Source: Streptococcus pasteurianus
GTDB lineage: Bacteria > Bacillota > Bacilli > Lactobacillales > Streptococcaceae
Assembly: GCF_004843545.1 (NCBI RefSeq)
Contig: NZ_CP039457.1
Location: 524,501-588,500 of the forward strand
Reading direction: 5' to 3'
DNA: 64,000 bases
A program made the translations under genes and the position numbers. This document shows positions 32,160 through 41,107 of this stretch, piece after piece; positions within the stretch are counted from its first letter, which is position 1, and the number at the start of each line of letters is the position of its first letter. A model generated the notes under the pieces. It saw nothing but the letters and a program-made list of their open reading frames with translations. It made no database searches and was not told the origin of the DNA.

Positions 32160-32440
32160 ACTTTCCTTAGGTGGTGCCGTCGGCAGGTTCGACAGTCCAG
32201 TGGACTGTCGAAGGAATCCAAGGAATTCCTAAGAGTCGCAGTGGTTGACTGGCAGTTCTCATTTTGCTTCGCAAAATTGCGACAAACCTAGTCAACTGTG
32301 CGGGGGTGGTACAACGAACTATGAATATTGGGATTCTGTACCACTCCCTCAAAACTTACGGGTGGCTGGTTTTATTGATGTTGCAGTCACTTTCACCACG
32401 GCGGTAAGTATCGTTTTGCTGCTCGCTTTGCTCGCAAATA
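32160..32440. repeat. Hairpin-rich dispersed repeat, copy B
   Basis: It carries an 11-bp hairpin with AGT loop at 32188-32212, AAGGAATTCCT, ATTTTGCTTCGCAAAAT, and a longer inverted pair GTTGACT/AGTCAAC. Sequence 32180-32285 aligns with copy A at 15105. GGTGGTAC (about 32306) and GTACCAC (about 32338) form another inverted pair. An apparent reading frame at 32245-32466 lies wholly in repeat structure and is not supported. Confidence 0.75.
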
Positions 32441-32860
32441 ATCCTAAGATTGAACAAAGACAATAATTCTTTATAACTTACTTTATTAAAAAGTAGGTTT
32501 TGCCTACATTCTGGTAGTTGTCCGTTGGATGTTTTTTTTACTTGTCTAGAAATAGAAAAGTGAGTGGTGTCCATTGGGCACTTTTTTACTCGTTCATAAT
32601 TAAGATGTTAGGTTAATTTTATGGGAGTTTTTATCATGAGCATCCGAAAATTAAAATTCAAGAATATAATAGGAGTGTTAGAGAAGAGTTTTTCTTTCGT
32701 AATACAAAATACATTGAATGTTAGACATTGCTGATGAAAAAGTTAAAAGCTAACATGATTTAATAGCTATTTTTTGATTATTAAAAACATAACAAAATTT
32801 TTTGGTGAGAATTTAGAATATAGGATGCTTGATATTATGAGCTTTTTAGGAAATTAGTGA
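32441..32860. other. Non-coding region before dtpT
   Basis: It holds a GTAGG/CCTAC hairpin near 32493-32507, the terminator at 32566-32587, and AT-rich sequence with no supported gene. Confidence 0.5.
32566..32587 (+). terminator. Terminator with CC-ATT-GG apex
   Basis: GGTGTCC, loop ATT, GGGCACT, then T run. Confidence 0.7.
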
Positions 32861-32883
32861 TAAATGATGTCAGAAAAACTAAC

Positions 32884-32912
32884 TTGATAAAGTCTAAAAT
32901 TCCTTATATAAT
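32884..32912 (+). promoter_or_regulatory. Promoter of dtpT
   Basis: TTGATA (32884-32889), 17-base spacer, TATAAT (32907-32912). The predicted transcript start falls at or one base before the ATG at 32920, which would give a leaderless mRNA. Confidence 0.6.
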
Positions 32913-32919
32913 AGAGCGT

Positions 32920-34404
32920 ATGGATAAAAAAATAGAAAAAACATTTTTTGGACAACCTAAAGCTTTGTTTACATTATTCCAAACAGAACTTTGGGAAAGA
33001 TTCTCGTACTATGGCATGCGTGCCATTTTGATTTATTATTTGTATGCATCTGTTACCGCGCCTAATGCAGGTTTAGGACTTCCTAAAACCCAAGCAATGG
33101 CTATCGTTAGTATTTACGGGGCACTTGTATATCTTTCAGGAATTATCGGTGGATGGTTTGCAGACCGTATTCTCGGAGCTTCTCAAACAATTTTTATCGG
33201 TGGTATTCTTATCACTCTAGGACATATTGTCCTAGCTACTCCGTTTGGTTTAACCTCACTTTTTATTTCGCTTTTTTTGATTATTCTGGGAACAGGGATG
33301 TTAAAATCCAATATTTCAAACATGGTAGGTCACTTGTATGCAGCAGATGACCCACGTCGTGATACGGGATTTAACATATTTGTCGTTGGAATTAACATTG
33401 GTTCATTGCTTGCTCCTATTGTAGTAGGGACAGTTGGTGAGAGTATCAATTATCACCTAGGTTTCTCACTTGCTGCAATCGGAATGATTGTTGCTCTGTT
33501 TGTTTATTGGTTTGGACGTATGAAACAATTCCCAGAATTGGGAAATAAACCGTCTAACCCATTAAGTCAAGAAGAAAAACGAGGCTTATTAGTGAAGTTG
33601 GGTGTTGCTTTAGTCATTATCCTTGCTGCTGGATTCTTCGTTTATCGTTTAAATCCAGCAAACTTTGTTAATAATGTTATTAATGTTCTTTCATGGGCAG
33701 GTATTGTTATTCCATTTATTTACTTTGCGACAATGTTTACATCAAATAAAGTATCAAGTACTGAACGTAAACAATTATTAGCCTATCTTCCATTGTTCCT
33801 ATCTTCGATTGTTTTTTGGCTAGTCGAAGAACAAAGCTCAACAGTTATTGCAGTTTGGGGTGAAACACGTTCAAATCTAAATCCAACTATTTTTGGTGTC
33901 ACTATTCATATTGACCCTTCTTGGTATCAATTGCTTAATCCGTTATTTATCGTGATATTGACACCTGCGTTTGTATGGCTTTGGAACAAAATGGGGGACC
34001 GTCAACCATCTGCAGTTTCAAAATTTGGATTGGGTCTATTGTTGACTGGGATTTCATACCTTATTATGGCTGTGCCGGGTATCCTATATGGTACCCATGG
34101 TCGCGTGAGCTTCATGTGGTTGGTAGTGATGTTTGCAGTTCAAATGTCTGGTGAATTGTTGATTTCTCCAGTAGGTCTATCTGTTTCAACTCGCCTTGCA
34201 CCGCTTGCTTTCCAATCACAAATGGTTGCTCTTTGGTTCTTATCAGACTCAACATCACAAGCAGTAAACGCCTTGATTACACCATCTTTCAATAAAGAAA
34301 CCGAAGTAGCATTCTTCGGTATTCTAGGTTTAATCTGTATTGGTATTGGTGTGATATTATTTCTTGTCAAAAAACCAATTTTGAATTTAATGCGTAATGA
34401 CTAA
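32920..34404 (+). CDS. dtpT: Peptide:H+ symporter (POT/PTR family)
   Basis: Proton-coupled importer of di- and tripeptides. The family signature [15 protein letters not shown] ([15 protein letters not shown]) is at about residues 24-38. There are roughly 14 hydrophobic segments. At 494 residues from ATG 32920 it has the usual length, and this start matches MDKK..TFFGQP in relatives as I remember them. A GTG at 32857 in frame has a weak AGGA site but precedes the promoter. No ribosome site is seen before 32920. Confidence 0.9.
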   Translation: MDKKIEKTFFGQPKALFTLFQTELWERFSYYGMRAILIYYLYASVTAPNAGLGLPKTQAMAIVSIYGALVYLSGIIGGWFADRILGASQTIFIGGILITLGHIVLATPFGLTSLFISLFLIILGTGMLKSNISNMVGHLYAADDPRRDTGFNIFVVGINIGSLLAPIVVGTVGESINYHLGFSLAAIGMIVALFVYWFGRMKQFPELGNKPSNPLSQEEKRGLLVKLGVALVIILAAGFFVYRLNPANFVNNVINVLSWAGIVIPFIYFATMFTSNKVSSTERKQLLAYLPLFLSSIVFWLVEEQSSTVIAVWGETRSNLNPTIFGVTIHIDPSWYQLLNPLFIVILTPAFVWLWNKMGDRQPSAVSKFGLGLLLTGISYLIMAVPGILYGTHGRVSFMWLVVMFAVQMSGELLISPVGLSVSTRLAPLAFQSQMVALWFLSDSTSQAVNALITPSFNKETEVAFFGILGLICIGIGVILFLVKKPILNLMRND

Positions 34405-34465
34405 ATAGGAAATAACTTATCATCAAAACTTATATCTTTCTGAGGTGAAAAATAATAGAAAGAAG

Positions 34466-34498
34466 AAAGCATCTGGGATATTGTCTCAGATGCTTTTG
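34466..34498. terminator. Bidirectional terminator between dtpT and pyrD
   Basis: AAAGCATCTGGGA and TCTCAGATGCTTT pair with T runs on either strand; it serves the convergent genes dtpT and pyrD. Confidence 0.8.
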
Positions 34499-34504
34499 TG
34501 ATAT

Positions 34505-35440
34505 TTAATCAATATATTTTAATTTGCCACGGAAATCTTCAAGGTTTTCATAGCCTTTTTCTTCCATAATGGCTTTTAGTTCATTCGTAATACGCTCAAA
34601 GACTTCTGGACCTTCTTGGTGTAAAATTGTCCCTAGTTGAACCATGCTAGCGCCACACAAGATGTGTTCGAAAGCATCACGCCCTGTTTTGACACCGCCT
34701 GTTCCGATGATTTGGATAGATGGGTTAAGGCGTTGGTAAAAAGCGTGGACATTAGCAAGCGCCGTAGGTTTGACATAGTCGCCACCAATACCGCCAAAGC
34801 CATTTTTAGGTTTGATAAGCACGGTTTCGTCTTCGATAATCAAACCATTTCCGATAGAATTGATACAATTCACAAAAGTAAGTGGAAATTGATTGAAAAT
34901 CGCAGCTGCTCGGTCAAAATGAGCGATGTCGAAGTAAGGTGGCAATTTCACACCAAGTGGCTTAGTGAAATAGGTAAAAATATCTCTTAAGAGTGTTTCC
35001 GTTGTTTCAAAATCATAGGCGATTTGAGGTTTACCTGGAACGTTTGGACAAGAAAGGTTTAATTCCACCAATCCTTGGTAGTCAGAATCTTGGACGACTT
35101 TAAGAATGGTATGTGTTTCTTCTTCTGACATGCCAACAAGTGATAAGAAATGATGTTTGCTATTTGGCGTATTTTGGAGCTCTGTAACGTAGTCAAGATA
35201 ATATTGAAAACCGTTATTTGGTAAGCCCATTGAGTTAATTGAACCAAGGCTAGTGTCTGCGTAACGTGGTTCAGGATTACCAGTGCGTGCTGTCAATGTT
35301 CCTGTCTTTGTAACGAAAGAACCAGCTGCAGAGGCATCAATTTCTGCCAATTCTTCACGAGTCATGCAATAAACGCCAGCGGCATTCATGAAACAGTTGT
35401 CAAAATCGAAAGCACCAATTTTTGTTACTGTAGAAACCAT
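34505..35440 (-). CDS. pyrD: Dihydroorotate dehydrogenase A (fumarate)
   Basis: The class 1A enzyme oxidises dihydroorotate with fumarate in pyrimidine synthesis. FMN-binding sequences include NAAGVYC near residue 19, NSMGLPN near 68, the catalytic Cys region [13 protein letters not shown] near 127-139, and [20 protein letters not shown] near 245 (key part GTGGV). ATG 35440 follows GGAGG; an upstream in-frame ATG at 35452 overlaps that site. It gives 311 residues, the classic length of PyrDA. Confidence 0.94.
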   Translation of the reverse strand: MVSTVTKIGAFDFDNCFMNAAGVYCMTREELAEIDASAAGSFVTKTGTLTARTGNPEPRYADTSLGSINSMGLPNNGFQYYLDYVTELQNTPNSKHHFLSLVGMSEEETHTILKVVQDSDYQGLVELNLSCPNVPGKPQIAYDFETTETLLRDIFTYFTKPLGVKLPPYFDIAHFDRAAAIFNQFPLTFVNCINSIGNGLIIEDETVLIKPKNGFGGIGGDYVKPTALANVHAFYQRLNPSIQIIGTGGVKTGRDAFEHILCGASMVQLGTILHQEGPEVFERITNELKAIMEEKGYENLEDFRGKLKYID

Positions 35441-35504
35441 AAAATCCTCCAAGAATAGTGTTAGTGGCTAGAAAGACAATTCTAAGCCATCTTTATTTTA
35501 CTAT

Positions 35505-36536
35505 TTAGTTAGAAATAAAGCAAGTTGTTTCCGAACGTTTGTGGTTTAAAATCATATCAACGACCAGTTTTCCTGTAATTTTTTGGTCTTTTATCAGTTG
35601 TAAAGCCTCTTTTGTTTCTTCAAATGGGAATGTTTGGCTAACAAGGGCTTTTACTTTTTGCTCTTGAACAAGTGCAAAGAGTTCTTCGGTCATTGTTGCA
35701 AGGTCTTGGGCTTGCTGAGGATTGTGTGATAAATGAGCGCCGCCAAGATTTAAGACGTCAATACTTAAGGCTCGGCTAAATAAGTCACTTGGATTGTCAA
35801 TGAGTGGTGGTGAGACAATTGCAATCAGACTGCCGTTATAGGCTAGTCGCTTCAAATCTTGGGTTGATTCGTCTTTACCAATGGTATTGATAATTATGTC
35901 AACGCCAAGTCCGTCAGTGAGCTCGGCAATTCGCCTACTAACATTTTCTGTCTTGTAATCAATTACGACATCTGCACCGAGCGATTTGACAAAATCAAAC
36001 TTAGCAGTTGAAGCTGTGGTATAAACTGTCAAGCCAACCATTTTGGCTAATTGAATGGCAATGCTCCCAACACCGCCACTTCCTGCATGAATGAGAATTG
36101 TTTTCTTGTTAGCGAGTGTTGCTTTACGAAATAGTGCCTGATAAGCGGTCAATCCATTACAGAGTAGTGCAGCAGCGTCAGTATGAGAAATGTTGTCAGG
36201 AATTTTGGTTAATTGGTAAGCAGGGACGCTGGCAAATTCAGCTAGGCAACCTTGTTTGGTTAAATTGCCATGCCCAGCCACACGGTCACCGATTTGAAAT
36301 TGAGTGACATGCTCACCAAGCTCAACGATTTCTCCGACAACATCCATACCAACGATATGTGGAAATGTCCAAGTATCGACGCCGTTTTCGATAACTTTGA
36401 AATCAACAGGGTTAAGTCCGACAGCGGTCACTTTGACGAGAACGTCGTTCGCTGAAATCTTAGGTTTTGGAATATCTATTATTGCTAAATCAGAAATTGC
36501 TCGTTGTGAGCTATCTGTAAGTGCAAAAGCTTTCAT
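35505..36536 (-). CDS. Quinone oxidoreductase-like medium-chain dehydrogenase
   Basis: A GroES-like N-terminal domain (GLNPVDFKV near residue 36, GMDVVGEI near 65, GDRVAGHG near 84) is followed by a Rossmann fold with HAGSGGVGSIAIQLAK near 150. The zinc-ligand Cys and His of alcohol dehydrogenases are absent, so this is an NADPH:quinone reductase-type enzyme. At 343 residues it is complete. Substrate is unknown. Confidence 0.88.
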   Translation of the reverse strand: MKAFALTDSSQRAISDLAIIDIPKPKISANDVLVKVTAVGLNPVDFKVIENGVDTWTFPHIVGMDVVGEIVELGEHVTQFQIGDRVAGHGNLTKQGCLAEFASVPAYQLTKIPDNISHTDAAALLCNGLTAYQALFRKATLANKKTILIHAGSGGVGSIAIQLAKMVGLTVYTTASTAKFDFVKSLGADVVIDYKTENVSRRIAELTDGLGVDIIINTIGKDESTQDLKRLAYNGSLIAIVSPPLIDNPSDLFSRALSIDVLNLGGAHLSHNPQQAQDLATMTEELFALVQEQKVKALVSQTFPFEETKEALQLIKDQKITGKLVVDMILNHKRSETTCFISN

Positions 36537-36611
36537 TACTACCTCCCAAAAATTTGTATATACAAAAATTGTAGCACAAATTTCTTATTTTTGAAAAAAT
36601 CCAGTATTTCC

Positions 36612-36640
36612 TTGAAAAAAAGTGGTAAAAGTGCTATATT
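36612..36640 (+). promoter_or_regulatory. Promoter of the ArsR-family repressor operon
   Basis: TTGAAA (36612-36617), 17-base spacer, TATATT (36635-36640). Confidence 0.75.
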
Positions 36641-36655
36641 TTAATCATAAAACAA

Positions 36656-36671
36656 TTGAGCAATTGTTCAA
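36656..36671. promoter_or_regulatory. Probable ArsR-family operator
   Basis: TTGAGCAATTGTTCAA is a near-perfect 16-base palindrome (one mismatch) about ten bases downstream of the predicted start. Position and symmetry fit ArsR/CzrA-type metal repressors. Confidence 0.7.
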
Positions 36672-36704
36672 GTGTTTTATAAATTGATATTGGAGTAATT
36701 TTAG

Positions 36705-37019
36705 ATGATAGAAGATAGCCAAACACAACAGTTGCTTGAGGGAGAGCTATTGGAAAATGTTTCAGATTTTTTCAAGGCTTTGGGAAATGGGACACGTTTA
36801 CAAATCATTTGGTGCTTAAGCCAAGGTGAGTTAAAATCTAGTGAGCTGGCAGCTATTTTGCAAATGAGCCCATCAGCTATTTCACACCAATTGACCTTGT
36901 TGAAAAATCTGAAAATTGTATCTGTACGACGTGAAGGAAAAAATCAGATTTATGCTTTGGCTGATAAGCATATCAGTCAGGTTTTAGATTCTGTCGTGGA
37001 GCATTATGAGGAGGACTGA
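36705..37019 (+). CDS. ArsR-family metal-responsive repressor
   Basis: A 104-residue winged-helix protein with the ArsR pattern FKALGNGTRLQIIWCLSQGEL and LQMSPSAISHQLTLLKNLKIV. The C-terminal helix has the DxH..HxxE-like metal set of CzrA-type alpha5 sites (DKHISQVLDSVVEHYEE), pointing to Zn2+ or related ions. There is no CxCxxC motif of cadmium sensors. It overlaps the operator-promoter layout of an autoregulated operon and precedes the ATPase by two bases. Confidence 0.9.
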   Translation: MIEDSQTQQLLEGELLENVSDFFKALGNGTRLQIIWCLSQGELKSSELAAILQMSPSAISHQLTLLKNLKIVSVRREGKNQIYALADKHISQVLDSVVEHYEED

Positions 37020-37021
37020 CA

Positions 37022-38905
37022 ATGTCAGAAAAAAACAAAAAATCCCTTAGACGGATTTTACTAGCGACTTTAGGATTTTTGCTAGTTTTTGGAGTGGTAA
37101 AGGCAACACAACCATCTTTACCAGTACAGGCTACACTTTACGCTATACCATATCTTATTGCTGGGTATGATGTTTTAAGAAAAGCGGTGCTGAAAATCAG
37201 TAAAGGAAAAGTTTTCAGCGAACACTTTTTGATGACGATAGCAACGTTAGGGGCATTTGTCTTGAGCTTTATAACAAATGAATCTGAGTTTGCGGAAGCT
37301 GTTTTTGTCATGATATTTTACCAAGTTGGTGAATTATTTGAACATATTGCAGAAGGTAGCAGCGAAAAATCAATTGCTGAATTGTTAAATTTACGCCCAG
37401 ACCTTGTTCACTTAGAAAAAGGCGATGAGGTAGTTGATATTGACCCACAAGAAGTGCAAGAAGGGCAAGTCATTTCTATCCATCCTGGAGAAAAAGTGGC
37501 CATAGACGGTATTTTGATTACTGGTGAATCTTCTGTTGATACAGCAGCTTTGACAGGTGAAAGCTTACCACAAACGGTTCAAGTTGGTGACCAAGTGCTT
37601 TCAGGAATGATTAACATGACAGGGGTTATTCGTGTTAAAGTTTTGCATTCTGTAAAGGATTCAACGTTAAGCAAGATTCTGGATTTACTGGAAAATTCTG
37701 CTGCTAACAAGTCAAAAAGTGAGCATTTCATGACAAAATTTGCGGCTGTTTATACGCCAACTGTGGTGATTGCAGCGGTGATTTTGGCTGTTTTTCCACC
37801 TCTCGTTTCTGGTGATTTTGCTGGGAATTTTCCAGAATGGTTTAGCCGTGCATTGACTTTCCTTGTGATTTCGTGTCCGTGTGCGCTTGTGATTTCAATT
37901 CCTTTGAGCTTTTTTGGAGGATTGGGAGCTTGTTCAAAAGCAGGTGTATTGGTTAAAGGGTCTAATTATTTGGAAAGTCTAGCTTCGCTTGAGAGTTTGC
38001 TTTTTGATAAAACTGGGACATTGACAGAAGGTGTTTTTGAAGTAACGGCACTTCATCCCAATGATATTACGGATGAGCAGTTGTTACATTTAGCCAGTCA
38101 TGTGGAACGTTTTTCAACTCACCCAATTGCCCAATCGCTTCGCGAAGCTTATGAAAAAGAAGCAGATGCTTGTTCCATTACAGACGTGACAGAAAAGTCA
38201 GGATATGGCGTCAGCGCTATTATTAATGGACATAGTGTTGCTGTCGGAAATACTAAATTCATGGATAGCCTAGGGGCAAAATGGAAGGCTTGTAGCAAAG
38301 TTGGAACAATCGTTCATGTTGCTATTGACGGAGCGTACGCAGGGCACATTGTGATTTCTGATTGCATCAAGTCAGACACCAAGGAAGCCTTGGAACAATT
38401 CAAACAAGCTGGCGTTAAACATCTGGTGATGTTGACAGGAGACCGTCGTGAAGTTGCTGAAAAAATCGCTGATGAGCTGGGCATCACAGACTATCAAGCG
38501 GAGCTATTGCCAACAGATAAGGTTGATGAACTTGAAAAATATCTTGCTAAAAAATCACCACGTACCACAGTTGGCTTTGTCGGTGACGGTATCAACGATG
38601 CACCAGTTTTAGCCAGAGCTGATGTTGGAATTGCCATGGGTGGTCTAGGAAGTGATGTTGCCATTGAAGCGGCAGATGTGGTTGTCATGAACGACCAATT
38701 GTCAAAGATTGCCAAAGCGATTAAGATTGCTCGCAAGACAATTCGTATTGCTCATGAAAACATCATATTCTCAATTGGTATCAAAGTTCTAGTTTTATTA
38801 CTAGCGAGCCTTGGAATGGCGAATATGTGGCTAGCAATTTTTGCAGATGTGGGAGTAACGATTCTCGCAACCTTGAATGCCATGCGTACCATGACGTTGA
38901 CATAA
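37022..38905 (+). CDS. Heavy-metal P1B-type ATPase (Zn/Cd/Co exporter-like)
   Basis: A metal efflux pump. The transmembrane metal-binding motif is SCPCALVIS near residue 291, the phosphorylation site DKTGTLT near 330, the HP locus near 368 (STHPIAQS), and the hinge GDGINDAP near 522. There is no N-terminal HMA domain, and at 627 residues it is short for CadA. CPC with a CzrA-like regulator suggests Zn2+, Cd2+ or Pb2+. The last codons also encode a perfect promoter for the next gene. Confidence 0.92.
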   Translation: MSEKNKKSLRRILLATLGFLLVFGVVKATQPSLPVQATLYAIPYLIAGYDVLRKAVLKISKGKVFSEHFLMTIATLGAFVLSFITNESEFAEAVFVMIFYQVGELFEHIAEGSSEKSIAELLNLRPDLVHLEKGDEVVDIDPQEVQEGQVISIHPGEKVAIDGILITGESSVDTAALTGESLPQTVQVGDQVLSGMINMTGVIRVKVLHSVKDSTLSKILDLLENSAANKSKSEHFMTKFAAVYTPTVVIAAVILAVFPPLVSGDFAGNFPEWFSRALTFLVISCPCALVISIPLSFFGGLGACSKAGVLVKGSNYLESLASLESLLFDKTGTLTEGVFEVTALHPNDITDEQLLHLASHVERFSTHPIAQSLREAYEKEADACSITDVTEKSGYGVSAIINGHSVAVGNTKFMDSLGAKWKACSKVGTIVHVAIDGAYAGHIVISDCIKSDTKEALEQFKQAGVKHLVMLTGDRREVAEKIADELGITDYQAELLPTDKVDELEKYLAKKSPRTTVGFVGDGINDAPVLARADVGIAMGGLGSDVAIEAADVVVMNDQLSKIAKAIKIARKTIRIAHENIIFSIGIKVLVLLLASLGMANMWLAIFADVGVTILATLNAMRTMTLT

Positions 38906-38925
38906 AAAATAATTTGATTTATAAT
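38897..38925 (+). promoter_or_regulatory. Consensus promoter of the SMR gene
   Basis: TTGACA (38897-38902), 17 bases, TATAAT (38920-38925): both hexamers and the spacing are perfect. The -35 lies in the last codons of the ATPase gene. Predicted start near 38932. Confidence 0.85.
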
Positions 38926-38931
38926 AGCATC

Positions 38932-39037
38932 AATCATATAGAAAGCTACCACTTTCCCCGGAAAGTGGGGAATGGCGATAACATCGTTTCGTAGGGATAT
39001 CCTTTTGGATAAAGAAATGGTGTTGTTGCCGTTTTTT
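38932..39037 (+). ncRNA. Structured leader with terminator before SMR exporter (candidate riboswitch)
   Basis: A strong hairpin CCACTTTC-CCCG-GAAAGTGG lies at 38949-38968. A 17-pair stem (38974-38990 with 39014-39030, four wobbles) capped by TATCC-TTTT-GGATA runs into GTTTTTTATTTT, forming an intrinsic terminator. An alternative fold pairs CTAC (38946-38949) with GTAG (38991-38994) and forms CGAT-AAC-ATCG from the terminator's left arm. That is the layout of a transcription-attenuating riboswitch. It does not match the guanidine-I, II or III motifs I know. Confidence 0.6.
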
Positions 39038-39062
39038 ATTTTACCAAGAAAAGGAGAGCAAA

Positions 39063-39383
39063 ATGACGTGGATTTATTTGATTTTCGCAGGAATATTGGA
39101 GGTTGTTTGGGCAACGAGTATGAAATTAAGTGAGAATTTTAGCAGGCTTGGCTACTCAATGGTAACCATTCTTGGAATGGTTTTAAGCTTTGTCTTTTTA
39201 GCGCGTGCGTTAAAGGAACTTCCGATGAGTCTTGCTTATCCGATTTGGACAGGGATTGGTGCAATCGGAACAGTAGTTGTTGGAATTGTCTTTCTGAAAG
39301 ACCAATTATCACCGCTTGCCTACCTTTTTTTGATTTTGGTTGTCATTGGGATTATCGGGTTAAAAATGACCAGCGGGCATTGA
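39063..39383 (+). CDS. SMR-family exporter, SugE/Gdx-like
   Basis: A 106-residue, four-helix small multidrug resistance protein. GILEVVWA with the conserved Glu of helix 1 (near residue 14), WTGIGAIGT near 60 and GIIGLK near 96 resemble SugE/Gdx proteins, which export guanidinium ion in proton exchange. There is only one subunit gene, so it would act as a dual-topology homodimer. AAGGAGAGC precedes ATG. Expression is probably set by the structured leader. Confidence 0.88.
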   Translation: MTWIYLIFAGILEVVWATSMKLSENFSRLGYSMVTILGMVLSFVFLARALKELPMSLAYPIWTGIGAIGTVVVGIVFLKDQLSPLAYLFLILVVIGIIGLKMTSGH

Positions 39384-39599
39384 GTCTTTTAGAGAAAATT
39401 AGTAATTTTACTAGCTTTTTTATAGCTTTTTGGGTAGAATAGTAAGGGTAAGCGACTTTATTTGGTCGTAATAATTAATATGGCTAGAATGCTGAGCCAA
39501 AAATAGTCTAACTTATTAAGTCGCCGGACTGATATGCTAACACCTATTTTTCGCTGTGCGTTAATAGCCTTTGTATTACTTTAAAGGAGACTTTATCTA
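39384..39599 (+). other. gpmA upstream region with hairpins
   Basis: It contains GGCTAGAATGCTGAGCC, the 8-bp inverted pair AAAAATAG (from about 39499) and CTATTTTT (about 39544), and CGACTTTATTTGGTCG-type pairing. A possible -10 TAGAAT is at about 39434. I recognise no known leader family. Confidence 0.4.
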
Positions 39600-40292
39600 A
39601 TGGTAAAATTGGTTTTTGCTCGCCACGGTGAGTCAGAATGGAACAAAGCTAACCTTTTCACAGGTTGGGCTGACGTTGATTTGTCAGAAAAAGGTACACA
39701 ACAGGCGATCGATGCTGGTAAATTAATCAAAGAAGCTGGTATTGAGTTTGACCTTGCTTACACTTCAGTTCTTAAACGTGCTATCAAAACAACTAACCTT
39801 GCTCTTGAAGCAGCTGACCAACTTTGGGTACCAGTTGAAAAATCATGGCGCTTGAACGAACGTCACTACGGTGGTTTAACTGGTCAAAACAAAGCTGAAG
39901 CTGCTGAAAAATGGGGTGACGAACAAGTTCATATCTGGCGTCGTTCATACGATGTATTGCCACCAGCTATGGCTAAAGATGACGAGTACTCAGCACATAC
40001 TGACCGTCGTTACGCTAACCTTGACGATACAGTAATTCCAGATGCTGAAAACTTGAAAGTTACTTTGGAACGTGCTCTTCCATTCTGGGAAGATAAAATC
40101 GCTCCAGCTCTTAAAGACGGTAAAAACGTCTTTGTAGGTGCACACGGTAATTCAATCCGCGCTCTTGTAAAACATATCAAACAATTGTCAGATGACGAAA
40201 TTATGGATGTTGAAATCCCTAACTTCCCACCGCTTGTATTCGAATTCGATGAAAAATTAAACGTGACAAACGAATACTACCTTGGTAAATAA
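39600..40292 (+). CDS. gpmA: 2,3-bisphosphoglycerate-dependent phosphoglycerate mutase
   Basis: This glycolytic enzyme interconverts 3- and 2-phosphoglycerate through a phosphohistidine. The catalytic RHGESEWN is at residues 8-15, the second His lies in GAHGNSIRA near 180, and [16 protein letters not shown] near 85 is a family signature. At 230 residues it is typical. Strong codon bias and AAAGGAG indicate high expression. Confidence 0.98.
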   Translation: MVKLVFARHGESEWNKANLFTGWADVDLSEKGTQQAIDAGKLIKEAGIEFDLAYTSVLKRAIKTTNLALEAADQLWVPVEKSWRLNERHYGGLTGQNKAEAAEKWGDEQVHIWRRSYDVLPPAMAKDDEYSAHTDRRYANLDDTVIPDAENLKVTLERALPFWEDKIAPALKDGKNVFVGAHGNSIRALVKHIKQLSDDEIMDVEIPNFPPLVFEFDEKLNVTNEYYLGK

Positions 40293-40330
40293 TCTGATAG
40301 TAGATTATAAGGGCTAAAACCCTTGATATC

Positions 40331-40365
40331 AAAGCATTCTAGGCTATCCCCTAGAGTGCTTTTTA
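40331..40365 (+). terminator. Terminator of gpmA
   Basis: AAAGCATTCTAGG and CCTAGAGTGCTTT pair with one wobble and run into Ts. Confidence 0.85.
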
Positions 40366-40404
40366 TATTACTTATAATAAAACTAAAAAGATTGATGTAC
40401 AATA

Positions 40405-40485
40405 TAAGTGAAGCAGAGGTGGTCTAACTCCCCTTGAAACAGACTTTGTGTCTGCGGTAGGAGGTGGGGCACTTCCGCTTTTTGT
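40405..40485 (+). ncRNA. Candidate small structured RNA
   Basis: An outer stem AAGCAGAGGTG (40411-40421) with CACTTCCGCTT (40470-40480) ends in a T run. Inside it CCCC pairs with GGGG and a CAGAC/GTCTG hairpin forms at 40440-40454. A Shine-Dalgarno-like AGGAGG is left unpaired. The gpmA terminator lies upstream, so it would be an independent short RNA; possible -10s are TACAAT or TATAAG near 40400. No known family is recognised. Confidence 0.45.
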
Positions 40486-40530
40486 TTGACAAATTTTCTT
40501 AGTCATAATGAGCATTTTATGTTAAGTGCT

Positions 40531-40558
40531 AAAAAACACTATTCTAAAAGAATAGTGT
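40531..40558 (-). terminator. Terminator of the DUF3267 gene
   Basis: ACACTATTCT and AGAATAGTGT around AAA; on the minus strand it is followed by TTTTTT. Confidence 0.8.
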
Positions 40559-40582
40559 CAAAATTCATTTGCTAAATTTAGC

Positions 40583-41107
40583 TTAATTTTTACTATATAT
40601 GATTAGTCCTACTGCTGTGTCTTCTGCTAAAATTTTCTTTCTGGCATATTTAATGCCAAGGAGATAGACATAGTAGAAATCACCGATACATCCTGTTGCA
40701 TGTAGGCTGACAATTCCGATATAGGCAGGAAAAGATAATAAATTCATACCAAAGAGGATAGTCAGCGTTAGAGACCAAATGATAAAAGGTGCTAAGCTAA
40801 TGACTATCATTTGCCATCTGTCATAAGTCACTTTTGGACAGGTAGCATATGCCGCTCCTAATTTCCAATTGATTCCAAATTTGACTTTACTTTTAGGTTT
40901 AAAGAGTTTGAAAAAGAAAGCATGGATAAGTTCATGAATGATGACAACAGCAAGTATCGCTAGTACAAAAAGAAATAATTTTCCCAAATGAATAGTGTAG
41001 GTAACATTTTCAATGGTAGGGTGTTGAATCTTTAAACCAAGTAAGTAAAAAAGATAAAAAATAGGAAAAAAGTAGGAAGGGATATGATATTTAGCCAAGT
41101 GGCTCAT
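40583..41107 (-). CDS. DUF3267 family membrane protein with zincin motif
   Basis: A 174-residue protein with about four hydrophobic segments and a HELIHAFFF zinc-protease motif in a membrane helix (near residue 57). It fits the DUF3267 putative zincin peptidase family. A third ligand is not obvious. The function is unknown. It stands alone, with a terminator downstream. Confidence 0.8.
   Translation of the reverse strand: MSHLAKYHIPSYFFPIFYLFYLLGLKIQHPTIENVTYTIHLGKLFLFVLAILAVVIIHELIHAFFFKLFKPKSKVKFGINWKLGAAYATCPKVTYDRWQMIVISLAPFIIWSLTLTILFGMNLLSFPAYIGIVSLHATGCIGDFYYVYLLGIKYARKKILAEDTAVGLIIYSKN

Noticed and set aside
32245..32466. 73-codon open frame on the plus strand
   Set aside because: It lies entirely in the hairpin repeat, has no ribosome site and resembles no protein I recognise.
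32510..32540. Possible hairpin around CCGTTGG with T run
   Set aside because: The stem depends on wobbles and ends after five pairs.
38932..39037. Known guanidine riboswitch (classes I-III)
   Set aside because: The conserved loop and junction motifs of those classes are not visible; therefore left as an unassigned structured leader.
40395..40427. Ten-codon frame at the 5' edge of the candidate small RNA
   Set aside because: No ribosome site and it ends inside the stem; probably chance.
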